A DNA stretch of 64,000 nucleotides from Antedon mediterranea (lineage: Eukaryota; Echinodermata; Crinoidea; Comatulida; Antedonidae), in contig NC_092674.1 in NCBI RefSeq assembly GCF_964355755.1, forward strand, positions 29,934,001-29,998,000, written 5' to 3'. This document shows, one piece after another, positions 29,937 to 42,454 of the stretch (its first letter is position 1; the number at the start of each line of letters is the position of its first letter). The position numbers were made by a program, and so were the translations under genes. Under the pieces are notes generated by a model. The model saw only the letters and a program-made list of their open reading frames with translations. It was not told where the DNA came from and did no database searches.

Positions 29937-32900
29937 AACATCCCTTATATTGTATTTAGGTGGAACCTGGATCAAATGGCTCCCCTTGGGTATGCCTATG
30001 GAATTTGTTTCGTGCTTGGATTCTAGCAATTATTCAGAACATTTTATACTTCTTGCAAGTTCAACTCATATGTGTATAGGTTTTGATTGTTTTATGTCTA
30101 CAGGTTATGTAACGCTAAAAGACAGTGGCCGCATGGCTTGCTTTTGCCTTACAACAATACAGGGAGAAATAGTGGTGTATATTCTAAGGGGTTGATAGGT
30201 TGGGGTGGATAATTAGGTTACACTAAAAAAGGGACATTAATTGGGGAAACAATGAACTGGAAACCATTGGGGTTTTTTCTTCTTGAAATGACATATTTCT
30301 GGATTTAAAAAAAAAATTCAAATTTGTACTGGTTCAATGTGTTCAATATATTTTATTATTTGGCAGTTTACGATTATAACAAGTAGAATCCCCTGCCACC
30401 ACCCCCACTATCAAACACCCCCCCCCCCACACCTTTTTTATGGTTACACCACTGTCAACAGTAGTATGTTTAACAATGCAATTTTACATTTCCTTGCTTT
30501 AGTTTGGTATTTAACAATGCAACTTTTATTTATTGTCATTTTCATATTAAATCACACAAAACAAATTGGTTAAATTCCACCATGTTGTGTTTTTAAGGTT
30601 TTTAACAGCGCCTGTATATCAAATAGTTAAACGAATTAAACAAGAAGTTATATTATTCTTATCACTTGATTAAAATGAATGACAAAATAAGTTGAATACA
30701 TGATCTTCCAACATTTTAAGAGTTCACTTAGTTTTAAGTAACTTGATTAATACTCATGTTGTATGGATGTTGCTTTACAACACCTGATTGACACAAAACC
30801 TAATTTAAGTAAATGCACCATGTTAGGGACTTTTTCAAAATGATTGAACTGTAGTTACTATATTTAGTACTCTTTAAAATGTTTTTTTTGGATATAATTT
30901 ACTTTCACACTGTTTATTGAACTTCAACAATTAAGACAAACTAAAATCATGCGTTACTGCAGTAATAACATGTAGTTACTGCAGTAACTGAAGTTGAATA
31001 ATTTTGACTAAGTACACATAATCCTTATCATTGACTAATCCCTGGATTCTGCTACATAATTATCTGTTAATCCTCTATTATATATCACATTAATCTCTAT
31101 AATCCATATTGATAATCTCTTGATATTTTTCTGAAATGTTTACTGTAGCATGACAGGCATTGCTTTGACGTTGCCGTCGTCGTTTACTAGTGTTGTTAAA
31201 TTTGATGTCTTGTGTAATGGTTGTCAAATAAATCAGTCTAAATTATATTGATATATATACACAGAAATACTGTCTTTGTTTTTGTTAATAGATATTAAAT
31301 GCTATATATTATTAAGAGCATTTAACATTCAGAATTGAATACACTGAAGCTGATTCTATTAATGCCCCACCCTTTATCTTGTTTTCAGGGAAATACGAGG
31401 GGAATCCCCTTTGCCGCGTCAACCAATCATAAGGTAGAATTTTATTTCAAATCACATTCCACGACTCTTTCCACGACGCAAACCTATCGCGTTGTGAGAT
31501 TATAAAATTGATTCTAAACTCTGCTAAAATATCAGTAACAGACAAATATGGTTAATACTGTTTTGATATTAACAACTTGAATTCCAATCCAAGCCTATCA
31601 CTGCAGACGACTAATATGTATTTGATTATAATATTATCAGTACAGTACTGTAGTAGGATAATACAAATACTAATAATAGGGGCCTACCGTATTCTGTTGT
31701 TTAGTAAGCATAGTTGTAGTACAATACTATGCACAATATAGTATTAATTAGTAGATTTATTTATTATGAATTATTTAGTTTGGCTGAGAATGGGGGCGAC
31801 ATTGCTTTTTATAAAGTTATTACATCCGTAATGCAACACATGGGGGCGGTCTTACGTTTTTACATTGTGTCACAGATCATGGATCTGGATCTCGCCTATA
31901 AATTAATTAATTTATATGTCCATGGTCAGATGATAGATATGGTCAGATAGTGACTCTAAAACCACGTAGCTTATCCTTATTTCCGGTTTCTTTATTCTCC
32001 GTTTTGTTTTGGTTCTAAATTCTAAATCACGACGTTTATTTATACTTGGCGTTTTGAGCAATAGCCAACCCATAGAGGGCGGTAATGTCTTTTTCCCTAT
32101 AAAATACACCCAAACGTAGAGGGCACTTTTTAGTATGGGTAATGAAAAAAGGTAAAGCAATGAACTGGAAACACTGACCAGATGCATTGAAAATAATAGT
32201 TTTTTTTTAATATGAAAATTTATTAGGCACATGGCCAAGGAGAATCAGTAGTAAATATTTATTTAAATCAGATAGACAATGAAAATTCTTTCTCTGTAGT
32301 GATAATTATATTTTGAAATATTGTTTATTTCATACTTTAAAAATAACAATATAGTACTTAATTAAAGAATACAGCAGTTGCGTCCAAAAGTAGGAACAAA
32401 GATTTAGGTTCCTTTCATTGTATGTTTTATTTTTATTTATAAATGTTTTAATTTTTGGTGTAGTTGAAAACGGTTGTTGACATTATGATTAAGTGTGCTT
32501 CCACTCTGCACTAGTTCAAAAGTCACAATCAATACAATTATTTTTAATTTTAAAAATATTTTCATGTGTTACGCTATACAATAGTGTCCGGAGATTGTGG
32601 TTTGATCGACTCGACTGTGTGTCACAAAATAGGTGAAATGTCAGTCTAGTATACCATTCATTCATAACAAAATGTATTTTGAATTAGGCCTAATGGTACT
32701 TATTCAAATAAACCGAGAGCGACCTTTCGAATAGTAGCCACAATTAGTAAAATTAATATAAATTATTAATGATAATGACATTTATTTTCTTGGCAATGAT
32801 TCCGATAAAACCCTACTGAAATCACTCAACCGGAACAAATCTCTCAACCGGAATCAATCGTGCGTCGTGATATCATATCCCGTATCTCCGCTAAAGGGAT

Positions 32901-33251
32901 AGTTTATTTACTAAGCGGCGAATTTCAAACGATGCACTTGTGTGTTGTTCACTGATTGTTGACAAACAATGGCGGGGTCTTATATTTTTGAAATTTCTTG
33001 ACTGTGGTGTGTAAGAAGTTCTTACAAATTCTATTTTGTTTCTACGTTTGTGTCGTCGCCAAAGCGTCGGTCTGTAAGAGCAACGCAAACAATTATACAG
33101 TGGTCAGCTTCATGTTCTTAGATGACATATTAATTAAAACAATTCGTAGAATTCGGGCAGAAATAGATATATTTGTAGTAGCTATTAATATACTCCGTGG
33201 TAACTGGTTAGAGAGTGAGGAAGAAAAATACTTCCGAATTAGAAGGTGCGA

Positions 33252-33259
33252 TATAAAAG
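33252..33259 (+). promoter_or_regulatory. TATA box of Cdx (candidate)
   Basis: TATAAAAG is followed about 30 bp later by GTTGGTGTCGGCGGCGAACA, and the Cdx ATG lies 527 bp downstream of the box. This is the only strong TATA motif near the expected 5' end. Transcription start would be around 33285. The intervening 5' leader holds no upstream exon that can be seen. Confidence 0.45.
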
Positions 33260-33785
33260 CAGAGACATAAAAAGTTGGTGTCGGCGGCGAACACACCGGA
33301 TTTCGGCATAAACAACAACCAAATAACCACGCTGGACCGACGTTTGTTTACTTTTCTCTTTACTATTGATGCTAATTAGTTGATGATAGTGTGCTTAGTA
33401 GTTCTATCAGCGGCGTCTTTGATCTCCTACATCTTCTTTTGTAAGTAAATACAACTAATTTGCATAATTCCCCTAATAAGGGAACCGATAAACACGCGCT
33501 AGGATCTGGAAAGAAAATCAGCACACATTTTGTGTCTTTGTCGCAAAGAGGGAAGTTCAAAATTGTCACGACAGAACAAGAGTAGTTGCTGATCGAATGT
33601 TTGAGTTGTAATTTTACGATTTTCCAAGCAAACACTTGTAAAAGACTGTGCAGGGGCCGACTAACACACTATTGCTTGCTAACCGGTCGTTAAAGTCATC
33701 GTCCAAGTATTATTACAGTCATAACTGAATTGATACTGCCGCTAACCCACTCGCAACATTTTATTCGTTTAACACCGGGGACACT

Positions 33786-36700
33786 ATGTTATTAGACTAC
33801 TCCGCCATTGAAGACGAGTCTCACGCGTATTATTTTGACGACGAAGACGATATGTACAGATCTCAGGCCAATTTCTGCCCTACGACAGGCAGCTACAACA
33901 TTGCTCAACAACAGGCTCAGTACCCCGGATCCGATTTTTATTACACTGAACCCAGAACGTCTCAGGAGCAACTGATGAGTACATCGACTTGGACCCCGAC
34001 TCCTTCTAGCACACGTGGAATGACAGACTGGCAAGGACAAGTGACGATGGGGTCATACATAAACCCGATGGACCAACAGACAAACAGTGTGGCACAGTAC
34101 AGTGAATCGGACAATTATTCAGGTCTTTGCGCCGTTGCCCAGGCAATCAATCGCACGCCAACCATGAGCTATCACCACCAATGGATGCGTTCTTCAACCT
34201 ACAGATTTAATCCATCCACAGGTTAGTACACCTTTATCAAATTAAGGCTTAACAGTATATACACGCGATTAACAGTGCTTAACGCGCGCAGTTAGTTATC
34301 ATCACGCGCGCGTTAAATTTGACAAACGGTTAAAACCACGTGTGAATGATTTTATTGCTAATTAAAACCCCGAATAGCTTCTATAGTAGTAAAACCAACC
34401 ATAACTTAATACAGATTGTAAATCTTATGGTTATACGAATGATGCATATAAAATGTTAGGTAAGTACGTAGTATAATTCAGAAGAAGTACCTCTCATGTG
34501 TATTTAAGGGCGCATGAAATTAGTCTTGCGGCATTTATACCACAACTTACGACAACAATGGTTTCTGTTTCGCCTTACCTCCGATCTGATTCTCTGCCCT
34601 TGTGGATTTACAATAGTGTAACATGAATGTATTGGAATACGTACCAATTTTCATCAAGATAGGCATTTAATAGACTTTGGATCTTACAATATTACATTTT
34701 TGGTGCATACGTTGTTGGGATATATTTCCTCCAGTCATCAAAGGTAAACTTTAGAGGCTTTATTAGAATGTATTACATCTCTGTCTAATATTGAATAACA
34801 GGGTGATTACCCCTGTAATATCTAGAGCTAGATGAAAAAGTTTTTAGTACCGTAGTTCTTAGTATTATATTTTAGACCAGGAAATGGTGATATTTTCAAG
34901 AGATAACAGAGTAAAGACATTTACTCTTATCTATGGTGTGAGCCAGGCAACCGATAGACAATTAATACTTATAGACAGATCATTCATTGGATTTAAGTGA
35001 CAATCAAAATCATTTAAAATAATTCTCAAACTTACCATAAGGTTTACAAATAAGAAAATACTTTACTTATAGTTTTTATTTCTATACGATTGGAAAACAT
35101 AAACATTTTGACACATATGGCGTGTCATACTTTAGCTGGGTACGGACAACAATAACAAAAAAAGAAATAACCATGGAGAATTCTGTGGGATAATAATAAT
35201 AATAATAATAATTTATTTGGAAGCTACACTTTTGAAACAGTGGCACACTTGAATGAAGGTGCGTCCAGAGTAATTAAAATAAAAGGGTAAAACAAATTAT
35301 ATAACAATAGACCTATTTACAAGGAAACTTAAACTAAATTATGTAGAAAATATAAAAAAATAACATTAACAAAAAATTTCAGTAATACAGGATTTAAAAA
35401 ACACAGAACTAAGCATTTTCATTGATAAAGATTTGATGTAATATTGTGAACGCTTCTACAATATTCCAGATGATTGACGCCAAATATTTATTTATCTTCC
35501 TATTCTAACACAGATTTTATTATTTTATTGTGTCATCATAATAGTGTTATGGTCTCATAATTACATCTCCTTATTTACTGACTTTCAACTTTTCAACTAT
35601 GGACATTCCACGCTATTGTTTTCAGGAATGGGGACCCGGATGGGGACCAGCTATAGTTTGATCATGGAGAAATAAACTTATTTTTTTCCATGGTTTGATC
35701 GAAGTCGATTCGGGTAGATTCTGCCATGGTGGAGAAATAAGTTATTTCTCCATGATTCTGCAGAGAGTTGTGCATTTTTATTTATATAATTATTGTTATT
35801 ATAACTTTTTACTACATTGTCATGGAGGAATTTACTATTTTGTTTGTTGTTATTAATCATTAAAATTTAATGAGGCAATTTACTCTTATTCTTAAATAAA
35901 TTTTAAGTTCAGTATGCCTGTTATTGTCAGTTTTTGTTATAGTTTAAGATTAATATGTTTTTAGAATGTCTTCCTTAAGAAGTTTTACAGTTCTAGTTTG
36001 ACGACTATACCGAAAAGTGTGCTGCCACTGATAAAATTCTGAATATTCTTTATTTTTGAACACAGAAATTATATTATATTATAATATTAGAATATTAAAA
36101 TTCATAACAATAGAAATATTAAATTAAATACCTAACATATTAAAATACCTAACAATATAATTTAAAAAAAAGTAAAGTACAACAAAAGTGTGAAAAACAG
36201 GATCACTAAAAACAAGCAAAAGTTTGTGATCTGTGGCCCCTTAACTCTCACCCTGACATACTAATAAATATTAATAATAGGGCTGTTATTAAAATAAAAT
36301 TTGGTAAAATGAACATCATGATGAAACAGCCTGATAACGTTGAAACTGCCGCCTTGTTGTGATGTGGTAGTTTCTTACTTACACTAAAGTTGTTTATTTA
36401 TTTTATTGAACAGTGCCGCTAACGTTGTTTACTAATTAATTAACATAAACTGACTTATCTTGCTTCATTAAAGCCTTAGGCGGCGCACTTTGATCAATTT
36501 AAAAAAGAGTTGATTAGGAAAGAAGAAGACTGGTAAATGTTTGTTTTAAAATATATAAATTGGTCGGCTACTTGAATGTACATGTCGGCAAGTCTTTGAT
36601 GTCAATTCTCAATTTAGTTATAAGACTTACTTATTACAACATATAAATTAAGTACAGGTAATAAGAATATTAAAACTAACCACTATTGTCATCATCAATA

Positions 36701-37826
36701 TCATCAACATATCATCATCATCAACATATCATCATCATCAACATATCATCATCATCAACATATCATCATCATCAACATATCATCATCGTCAACATATCAT
36801 CATCATCAACATATCATCATCATCAACATATTATCATCATCAACATATTATCATCATCAACATATCATCATCATCAACATATCATCATCATCAACATATC
36901 ATCATCAACATATCATCATCATCAACATATCATCATCATCAACATATCATCATCATCAACATATCATCATCATCATCAAAATATCATCGTCATCATCACC
37001 TTATCATCATCACCAACATATCATCATTAACATATCATCATCATCATCATCAAAATATCATCGTCATCATCACCTTATCATCATTAACATCGTCATCATC
37101 AACAATGTTTGGACTTATTATTATTATTATTTTTAATATTATCATTATTATTTTTATTTTTTCCAGGTAAAACAAGAACAAAAGATAAATACCGTGTGGT
37201 TTACACGGATCATCAACGTCTGGAGTTAGAGAAAGAGTTTCGATTTAGTCGCTACATCACCATCCGTCGCAAGTCCGAGTTAGCTACTTCACTTGGATTG
37301 TCAGAACGACAGGTAATATATGATAAATTTGTATTTAGTAATTTTTTTAACACTTGCACACTTTCCATTTTTTCCCTAAAACTGGTATTCCCACACACAG
37401 TGTAGGCCTAACATGGTAAACTTTGGTTAAGTCCGCACTCACGATAGCTCTGATGACAGCAGTCGTCCCTGCATCTACTCAACTGTTAATATGGCTTGGC
37501 ATTTAAAGCTATATTTTCTAAATTAGATTAGATAAATTTACTCATTTTGATTTTATTCAAAGGTTAAAATATGGTTTCAAAACAGAAGAGCAAAGGATAG
37601 AAAACAAGCTAAAAAGCAAGGAGTCCAATTGGATGAAACTGAAGGACCAAAACAGACCAATCAGAGAACAGGTTTTATTGAAGGAGTAGAAGACTATTCA
37701 AATCAAAAAGAATTGATGAGAAACATTCCAGCGTCTTACAGAATTACTGACCAACCAGCAACTGTTTTAATAAAAGAGGAACCCATTTCTAGCCAATCAC
37801 AAACGTCGTGTCTCAAGTCTTTATAA
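33786..37826 (+). CDS. Cdx: Cdx / caudal ParaHox homeodomain protein (3 exons)
   Basis: Cdx is a posterior ParaHox transcription factor that patterns hindgut and posterior body in bilaterians. Exons: 33786-34221, 37167-37312 and 37563-37826 (281 aa), all in phase. The N-terminal part is acidic then Gln/Ser/Tyr-rich. A hexapeptide-like HHQWMRS (caudal-type YxWMR) lies about 15 residues before the exon 1 junction. The homeodomain covers residues 151-210 ([60 protein letters not shown]). The intron between Q44 and V45 is the position typical of caudal genes. The C-terminus has an IKEEP sumoylation-type motif. Minor differences from the usual caudal sequence: FRF instead of FHY at 20-22 and AKDRK instead of AKERK. 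It runs towards Xlox. Confidence 0.96.
34222..37166 (+). other. Cdx intron 1
   Basis: AT-rich, with an (ATA)n tract at 35191-35212 that looks like the tail of a minus-strand non-LTR element, several CATGGAGAAATAA inverted pairs near 35665-35755 (perfect hairpin GGAGAAATAA-G-TTATTTCTCC at about 35732), and the ATC-rich array at 36690-37100 that ends some 65 bp before the exon 2 acceptor. Confidence 0.5.
36690..37105. repeat. CATATCATCATCATCAA-type minisatellite next to Cdx exon 2
   Basis: About 25 near-perfect CATATCATCATCATCAA units (15-18 bp) grade into CATCGTCATCATCACC variants. The array ends about 65 bp upstream of the exon 2 acceptor. The open frame across it is an artefact of the trinucleotide repeat. 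Confidence 0.92.
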
Positions 37827-38889
37827 ATCTTGACGATATTTGATCAAAACATTTCAAAGTTGACAGAAAGAAAGAGAGAGAGAGAGAGAGATTGATAATT
37901 GAGAACGAGGTTTTTTAAGCTAAAACCACCTGAAATAAGTGTTTGTAAATAATATACATATTTACTTTTATAAGTATTTTTATAGTTTAATATGTTTTGA
38001 GTATATAACATAAAAATACTAAAGTATCTCATTCCATTCTTGCCTAGTTTAGTATAACTTAAAACTATATTATTCCATGTCTTTTTCAGTTCTTTCAATA
38101 GCAATATTTTTAAAAGTAATGTAGACCTAACCATCTTTTTAAACAAAAGTCGTATCGTACCTTTTAAATTACGCTTTTCTTCGGAGTATTGCGTTAATTT
38201 TAACAGAAAGTCGTTGGAAACGCACATGTTTGACGCATTATATTATTATGTACTGTCTTATATTTTGTTTTATTTTACCGGTACACAGAAAGTTACAATA
38301 TTAAATTGTTAAATATGAAGTTTATTTATTATTGAACCACTAACACGTTTAATTTTTTGGAAAGTTTCTACACATGTACCGTATTGTATTGTACCTATTG
38401 TTCGTATTGTACGTGAAAATCAGGAATGCACGCACGCGCGCATGACTTTAAATAGTTTAAAATATTTTAATCGTGTGACTATGGCGTTGGTTTTAAACTA
38501 ATGTATCAATTTAGATTGTCGTTCTATGATCAACACCGACATTTATATTTGCTCTGCAAATAGACCTTTCGTCTGGGACACGATGTTAAGCTGATAATAC
38601 ATCCGATTATGGTCAGATAGTGACTCTCATAGAAGCTAGTTACATTAAACTTATCAATATTCTATTGTTCAATATTGTGTTAGGGCTGTCGATTTGTGTG
38701 AAGTGGTCCGACCTCCTCACAATAGAAACCACAGTTCTTGAACTTTGCTGATAAGCGGGGCCTACTAAAAATTAAGGGACTCGATCGAGTGCGCTTGTTA
38801 ATACGTACGACAGGATCAATTGCACGATTTCATAAATTGTTATGTATTATTATATTATGACTGGCCCAGATGATTGATACGGTTGTTAT

Positions 38890-39026
38890 GCTCTGTCTAC
38901 ACTATCAAACTTTATATGACAAAAAAATGTGATGTGCCCATATATGGACATGATGATGTCATATCACTACCATCTTTGGGCACATCATACTTTTTGTCAA
39001 ACTAGTTTGATAGTGTAGACAGAGCT
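38890..39026. mobile_element. MITE family A, copy 4
   Basis: It has intact perfect ends GCTCTGTCTACACTATCAAA at both termini and a central GGACATGATGATGTCATATC. It is the best-preserved copy along with copy 1. Confidence 0.9.
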
Positions 39027-39904
39027 TTAGAGAATGTTGAACATACACACAATAAAGATTTGTATTAACATAACCTTTCCTTTCAGTAACACATTTTACT
39101 TTTGTATGGTACATACGTATTATTATTCCTAATCATTTTGGGTGGTTTTTACACATTACCTATTCGTGGTATGAAACATGTAGTTAAACCTATATTTAGT
39201 TTCTCTACGTCAAACGTTGTAGGCCTATTATTAAGGACGTACGGTAATAACCTAAATATAATGATAACAATTCGAATGATACATAATGCCCATATTTAAA
39301 TAGGCCTAGTTCTTAGTGGCAATTTATTCTTTGTTTTCTTGCACGATTGTTTCTAAGCCTACTGTGTGGTAACAATTGTGTTTTATCCAACTTCAATGTG
39401 TATATTGCTGTTTACCATTCTTTGCCATTGTTAATGTAATTTTATATATTGTATTGTGTTTTTTTTAACGTTCGCTCAGAAGCACCTTTGTTCTAGTAGA
39501 ACATATATTTAAAGTCAACTGAAAAAATCTGGTTAAAAATCGACTCTATTATTTAGTTTCGAATAGTTTGTTATCTCCATAAATTGAAATATGATGCGCG
39601 CGAAATTTAAATGCTTCGAATAATAATTCTTGACGTAAGGTGAGGTCTATGTCATTACGGTCTGAACGACTTCGACAATAATTTCACTGTAGGGCTTTCT
39701 AGTTTTTTACTTCAGAAAACAATATATGAAATTATTTTTAATGTGATTTGAATGTTTATGTTTAATAAACCGGTAAAACAAACGCAGAAATGTGTTTATA
39801 CGACGTATCTAGCCTATCTACTAGGCTAGGTAACGTCAGTGTCCAGTCCGGTCCTCCTCACGTTTAAAATCAATTAAAGATGTAGAATAGAATACGAGAA
39901 ACTT

Positions 39905-40115
39905 CATTTCATAGGCCTAATATAATTTACTTCAATTCATAGGCCTAATATAATTTACTTCAACTCATAGGCCTAATCATAGCTGTGAGTAGAATAGGAT
40001 GTACTTCAATTCATAGGCCTAATAGAATTTACTTCAATTCATAGGCCTAATAGAATTTACTTCAATTCATAGGCCTAATAGAATTTACTTCAACTCATAG
40101 GCCTAATCATAGCTG
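39905..40115. repeat. 28-bp tandem array with AGGCCT core
   Basis: About seven copies of CATAGGCCTAATAGAATTTA plus CTTCAATT. Two interspersed copies carry a CATAGCTGTGA segment, at 39975 and 40107, hinting at a duplicated higher-order block. Confidence 0.85.
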
Positions 40116-41210
40116 TGAATATTAAATTACAACATAAATTTCCAATAATCAGTTTAATTTTATAAATCATTGCTGCATTTGTGTCCAAATGAACAAGCTT
40201 CGCTTACTTGCTGAATTTGTAATTTATAATTGTTTTACCTTGATTTAAACAGTCTCACAGCACAAATAACTGTATATCTATTGTATTATATATTTATATG
40301 ACTGTACGAAATTAAAAATTAGATATTATATCCAAAAGTCAGTTTGTTTGTCATGATTATGCTACATAAGGCCATACCGTACTAAAACAGATAAACATTA
40401 GTTGATAGATATTGAATTAGCGCCCTCTATTGGTTTCTAGTCTAACAGCTTATGCAAATTTTGCATAGCAAGATGCGCGCCCATGCGTAGTATCTATATT
40501 ATGTAAATTAACCCAAGAACTGAAAGACGAATGGGTCTGTGTATCTTCATGCTTTGTACCATGGAGAAATAATCTCCATGTTTGTACTTATTCAATACAA
40601 ATAGTGTATATTGCGAAAATAGTGACACATTTAAATGCTTTTAATAGGGTAAGTTATTTCAAGCCCAATAACATAATAATAGCAATGATAGTTTTAAAAT
40701 AATAACGACATTTTTTTGTCGCAAAGATAATTTACCAACATACGGACAGAAATTCCGCAAGGTGTCTCCATAACTTGCCCTTTGGGCGCCAAAGTTAGAT
40801 AGGCTACTGGTATGACGAAAAAGGAGGAGAGTTGATATAAATTTACACTGATAATAATTCTCTGAGATAATTCCATATGGACAAAAACACCACTATTGAC
40901 GTATGTGAGTCCGGCAAATTCCTATAACAGCCTACGCATGAAATAGCTACATCGGTCGTTCAGGTGCAGTTAATATGAAAGGCGCAGAAAAATAAGGAAG
41001 AACATAACTTTTTACATTTTTGACAAATAGAGTAAAATGTCTGTCTAATATTCTGCTCAGATGTTCTGCATAAATCTAGTACCGACTCCACCTTCGTAAA
41101 AACTCCGGAGTTGTATTGGTGTGAGTTAGCGATCTGAAAGAAGGTGTATTACATTGTCTGACCAGATTATTCCATGATCTGACAATGTAACATAGAAAAT
41201 GAACAGTAAT

Positions 41211-41345
41211 GCTTGGTTGCCACTACAGACGCAACACAACGACGTAACGCAACGTAAGGGATTTGACCAATCACAAGCGATGGATTTATTCGACTGTCGC
41301 TTGTCATTGGTCTGCGTCTACGTCATTGCGTTGCGTCCCAGTTTG
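41211..41345. mobile_element. MITE family B, copy 1
   Basis: It starts GCTTGGTTGCCACTACAGACG. The interior has GATTTGACCAATCACAAGCG and TGTCGCTTGTCATTGGTC as opposed arms, with ACGCAACGACGTAACGCAACG and its complement nearer the ends. Confidence 0.7.
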
Positions 41346-42454
41346 AACTAAAATTGAACTTGGTTCAAGTGACAGTTCGGATGATCCCAGCGGTGCCCGT
41401 ACGTCCTTGTGCTTCCAAGTGGAACCAAGAACACCCTTGGTGAATGTACCTAATCAAATGCATTATGATAGATTTAAATATTTATTTTTTATTTTTTAAT
41501 GAGTTTAAATAATGGTACAGAAATAACGACATAAAATAAAGTAAAACACATAACAAGTTTATCGTTAGAACGTTTAAACGCCAACTATACTCGTCATTAT
41601 AATACTACACATGTAGTGACGTACACAAAATATAACTATATATATATATATTTACATCAAAGAAAACGCCGCACAAACTGTACACAATCAAAACGCGATA
41701 ATACACGCGTTGTGTCAATATTTAAATAAGACGGGTCAAAGTTCATATATATACAAATGATAATATTAATGGCCAATAGTTGTATGAAAGTATAGAAATA
41801 CATTAGTTATAGTGTTAAAAATAAACAAATGGTTACGTATTTATGGATAACGAATTCTACAAAATATCTGGTTATCTTTGACATTTCGAAACATTTTACA
41901 GATAATTGAAAAAAAAACAAATGTTCTCAATGATGACGAATTCAATTTTAGTTAATACAGTGCAAGGGCCCACAATTGAGGCGACTTACAGTGGGTTGCC
42001 GCAACCACATTACGTTGTTATGCTAATTTGTTGCTGCTTATACAGTTCCACAGAGTACATACTTTAGTCAATGCAGTATACCACAAAAGCAGAATAAAAT
42101 TAAGTAACCCCATGACCAGGTCTGTAAATGAGTTTAGGTGTTGGTTATGTTGATATGAATACTCTACTACCTGCTAAAGTAACTCTTTCTTATCGTAGTT
42201 ATTTTAAAGAAAATATTTTAACGGTAAAATCTAAATTAATATAATCTTAGTTAAATAGTTCAAATGAAAGTTTATAATAATAATAATAATAATACACAAA
42301 ACAAAGAATGAAATCACAAAATATGCTATACGGTGTGCGTTATATACAAATGCACGAAACGGTTTTAAATTATGGCAAGTTGTATCAATCCGCAGCTTTG
42401 TGATTCGGTTCATGCGAATGGTGTTATGGGGCCATTTTTACGTGTATTAATACT

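Larger units (their letters stand above)
27506..33251. other. TFAP4-Cdx intergenic region (~6 kb)
   Basis: It begins with the TFAP4 3' UTR (AATAAA near 27845). It also contains a GC-richer segment at 28700-28960 with a CCAAT box in reverse, a possible split SINE (28955-29175), a G-quadruplex motif at 29439-29462, MITE family A copy 3 (29786-29936), a C-tract near 30417 and AT-rich DNA to the Cdx promoter. No credible exon was found. The phrase ATGGTCAGATAGTGACTCT at 31938 recurs near 38609. Confidence 0.5.
37827..42454. other. Cdx-Xlox convergent intergenic region (4.6 kb)
   Basis: It contains the 3' UTRs of both genes, a GA microsatellite at 37868-37890, MITE A copy 4 (38890-39026), the 28-bp CATAGGCCTAATAGAATTTA array (39905-40115), MITE B copy 1 (41211-41345), a TA run near 41636 and an (AAT)n tract at 42274. 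There is no gene. Confidence 0.6.

Noticed and set aside
29860-30195. 111-codon plus-strand frame
   Set aside because: It begins inside MITE A copy 3 and runs into unrelated intergenic DNA.
36686-37030. His/Ile/Ser-rich 114-codon frame
   Set aside because: It is the ATC trinucleotide-rich minisatellite in the Cdx intron.
36690-37105. CRISPR-like regularly spaced repeats
   Set aside because: The arrays here lack unique spacers and are eukaryotic mini- or microsatellites.
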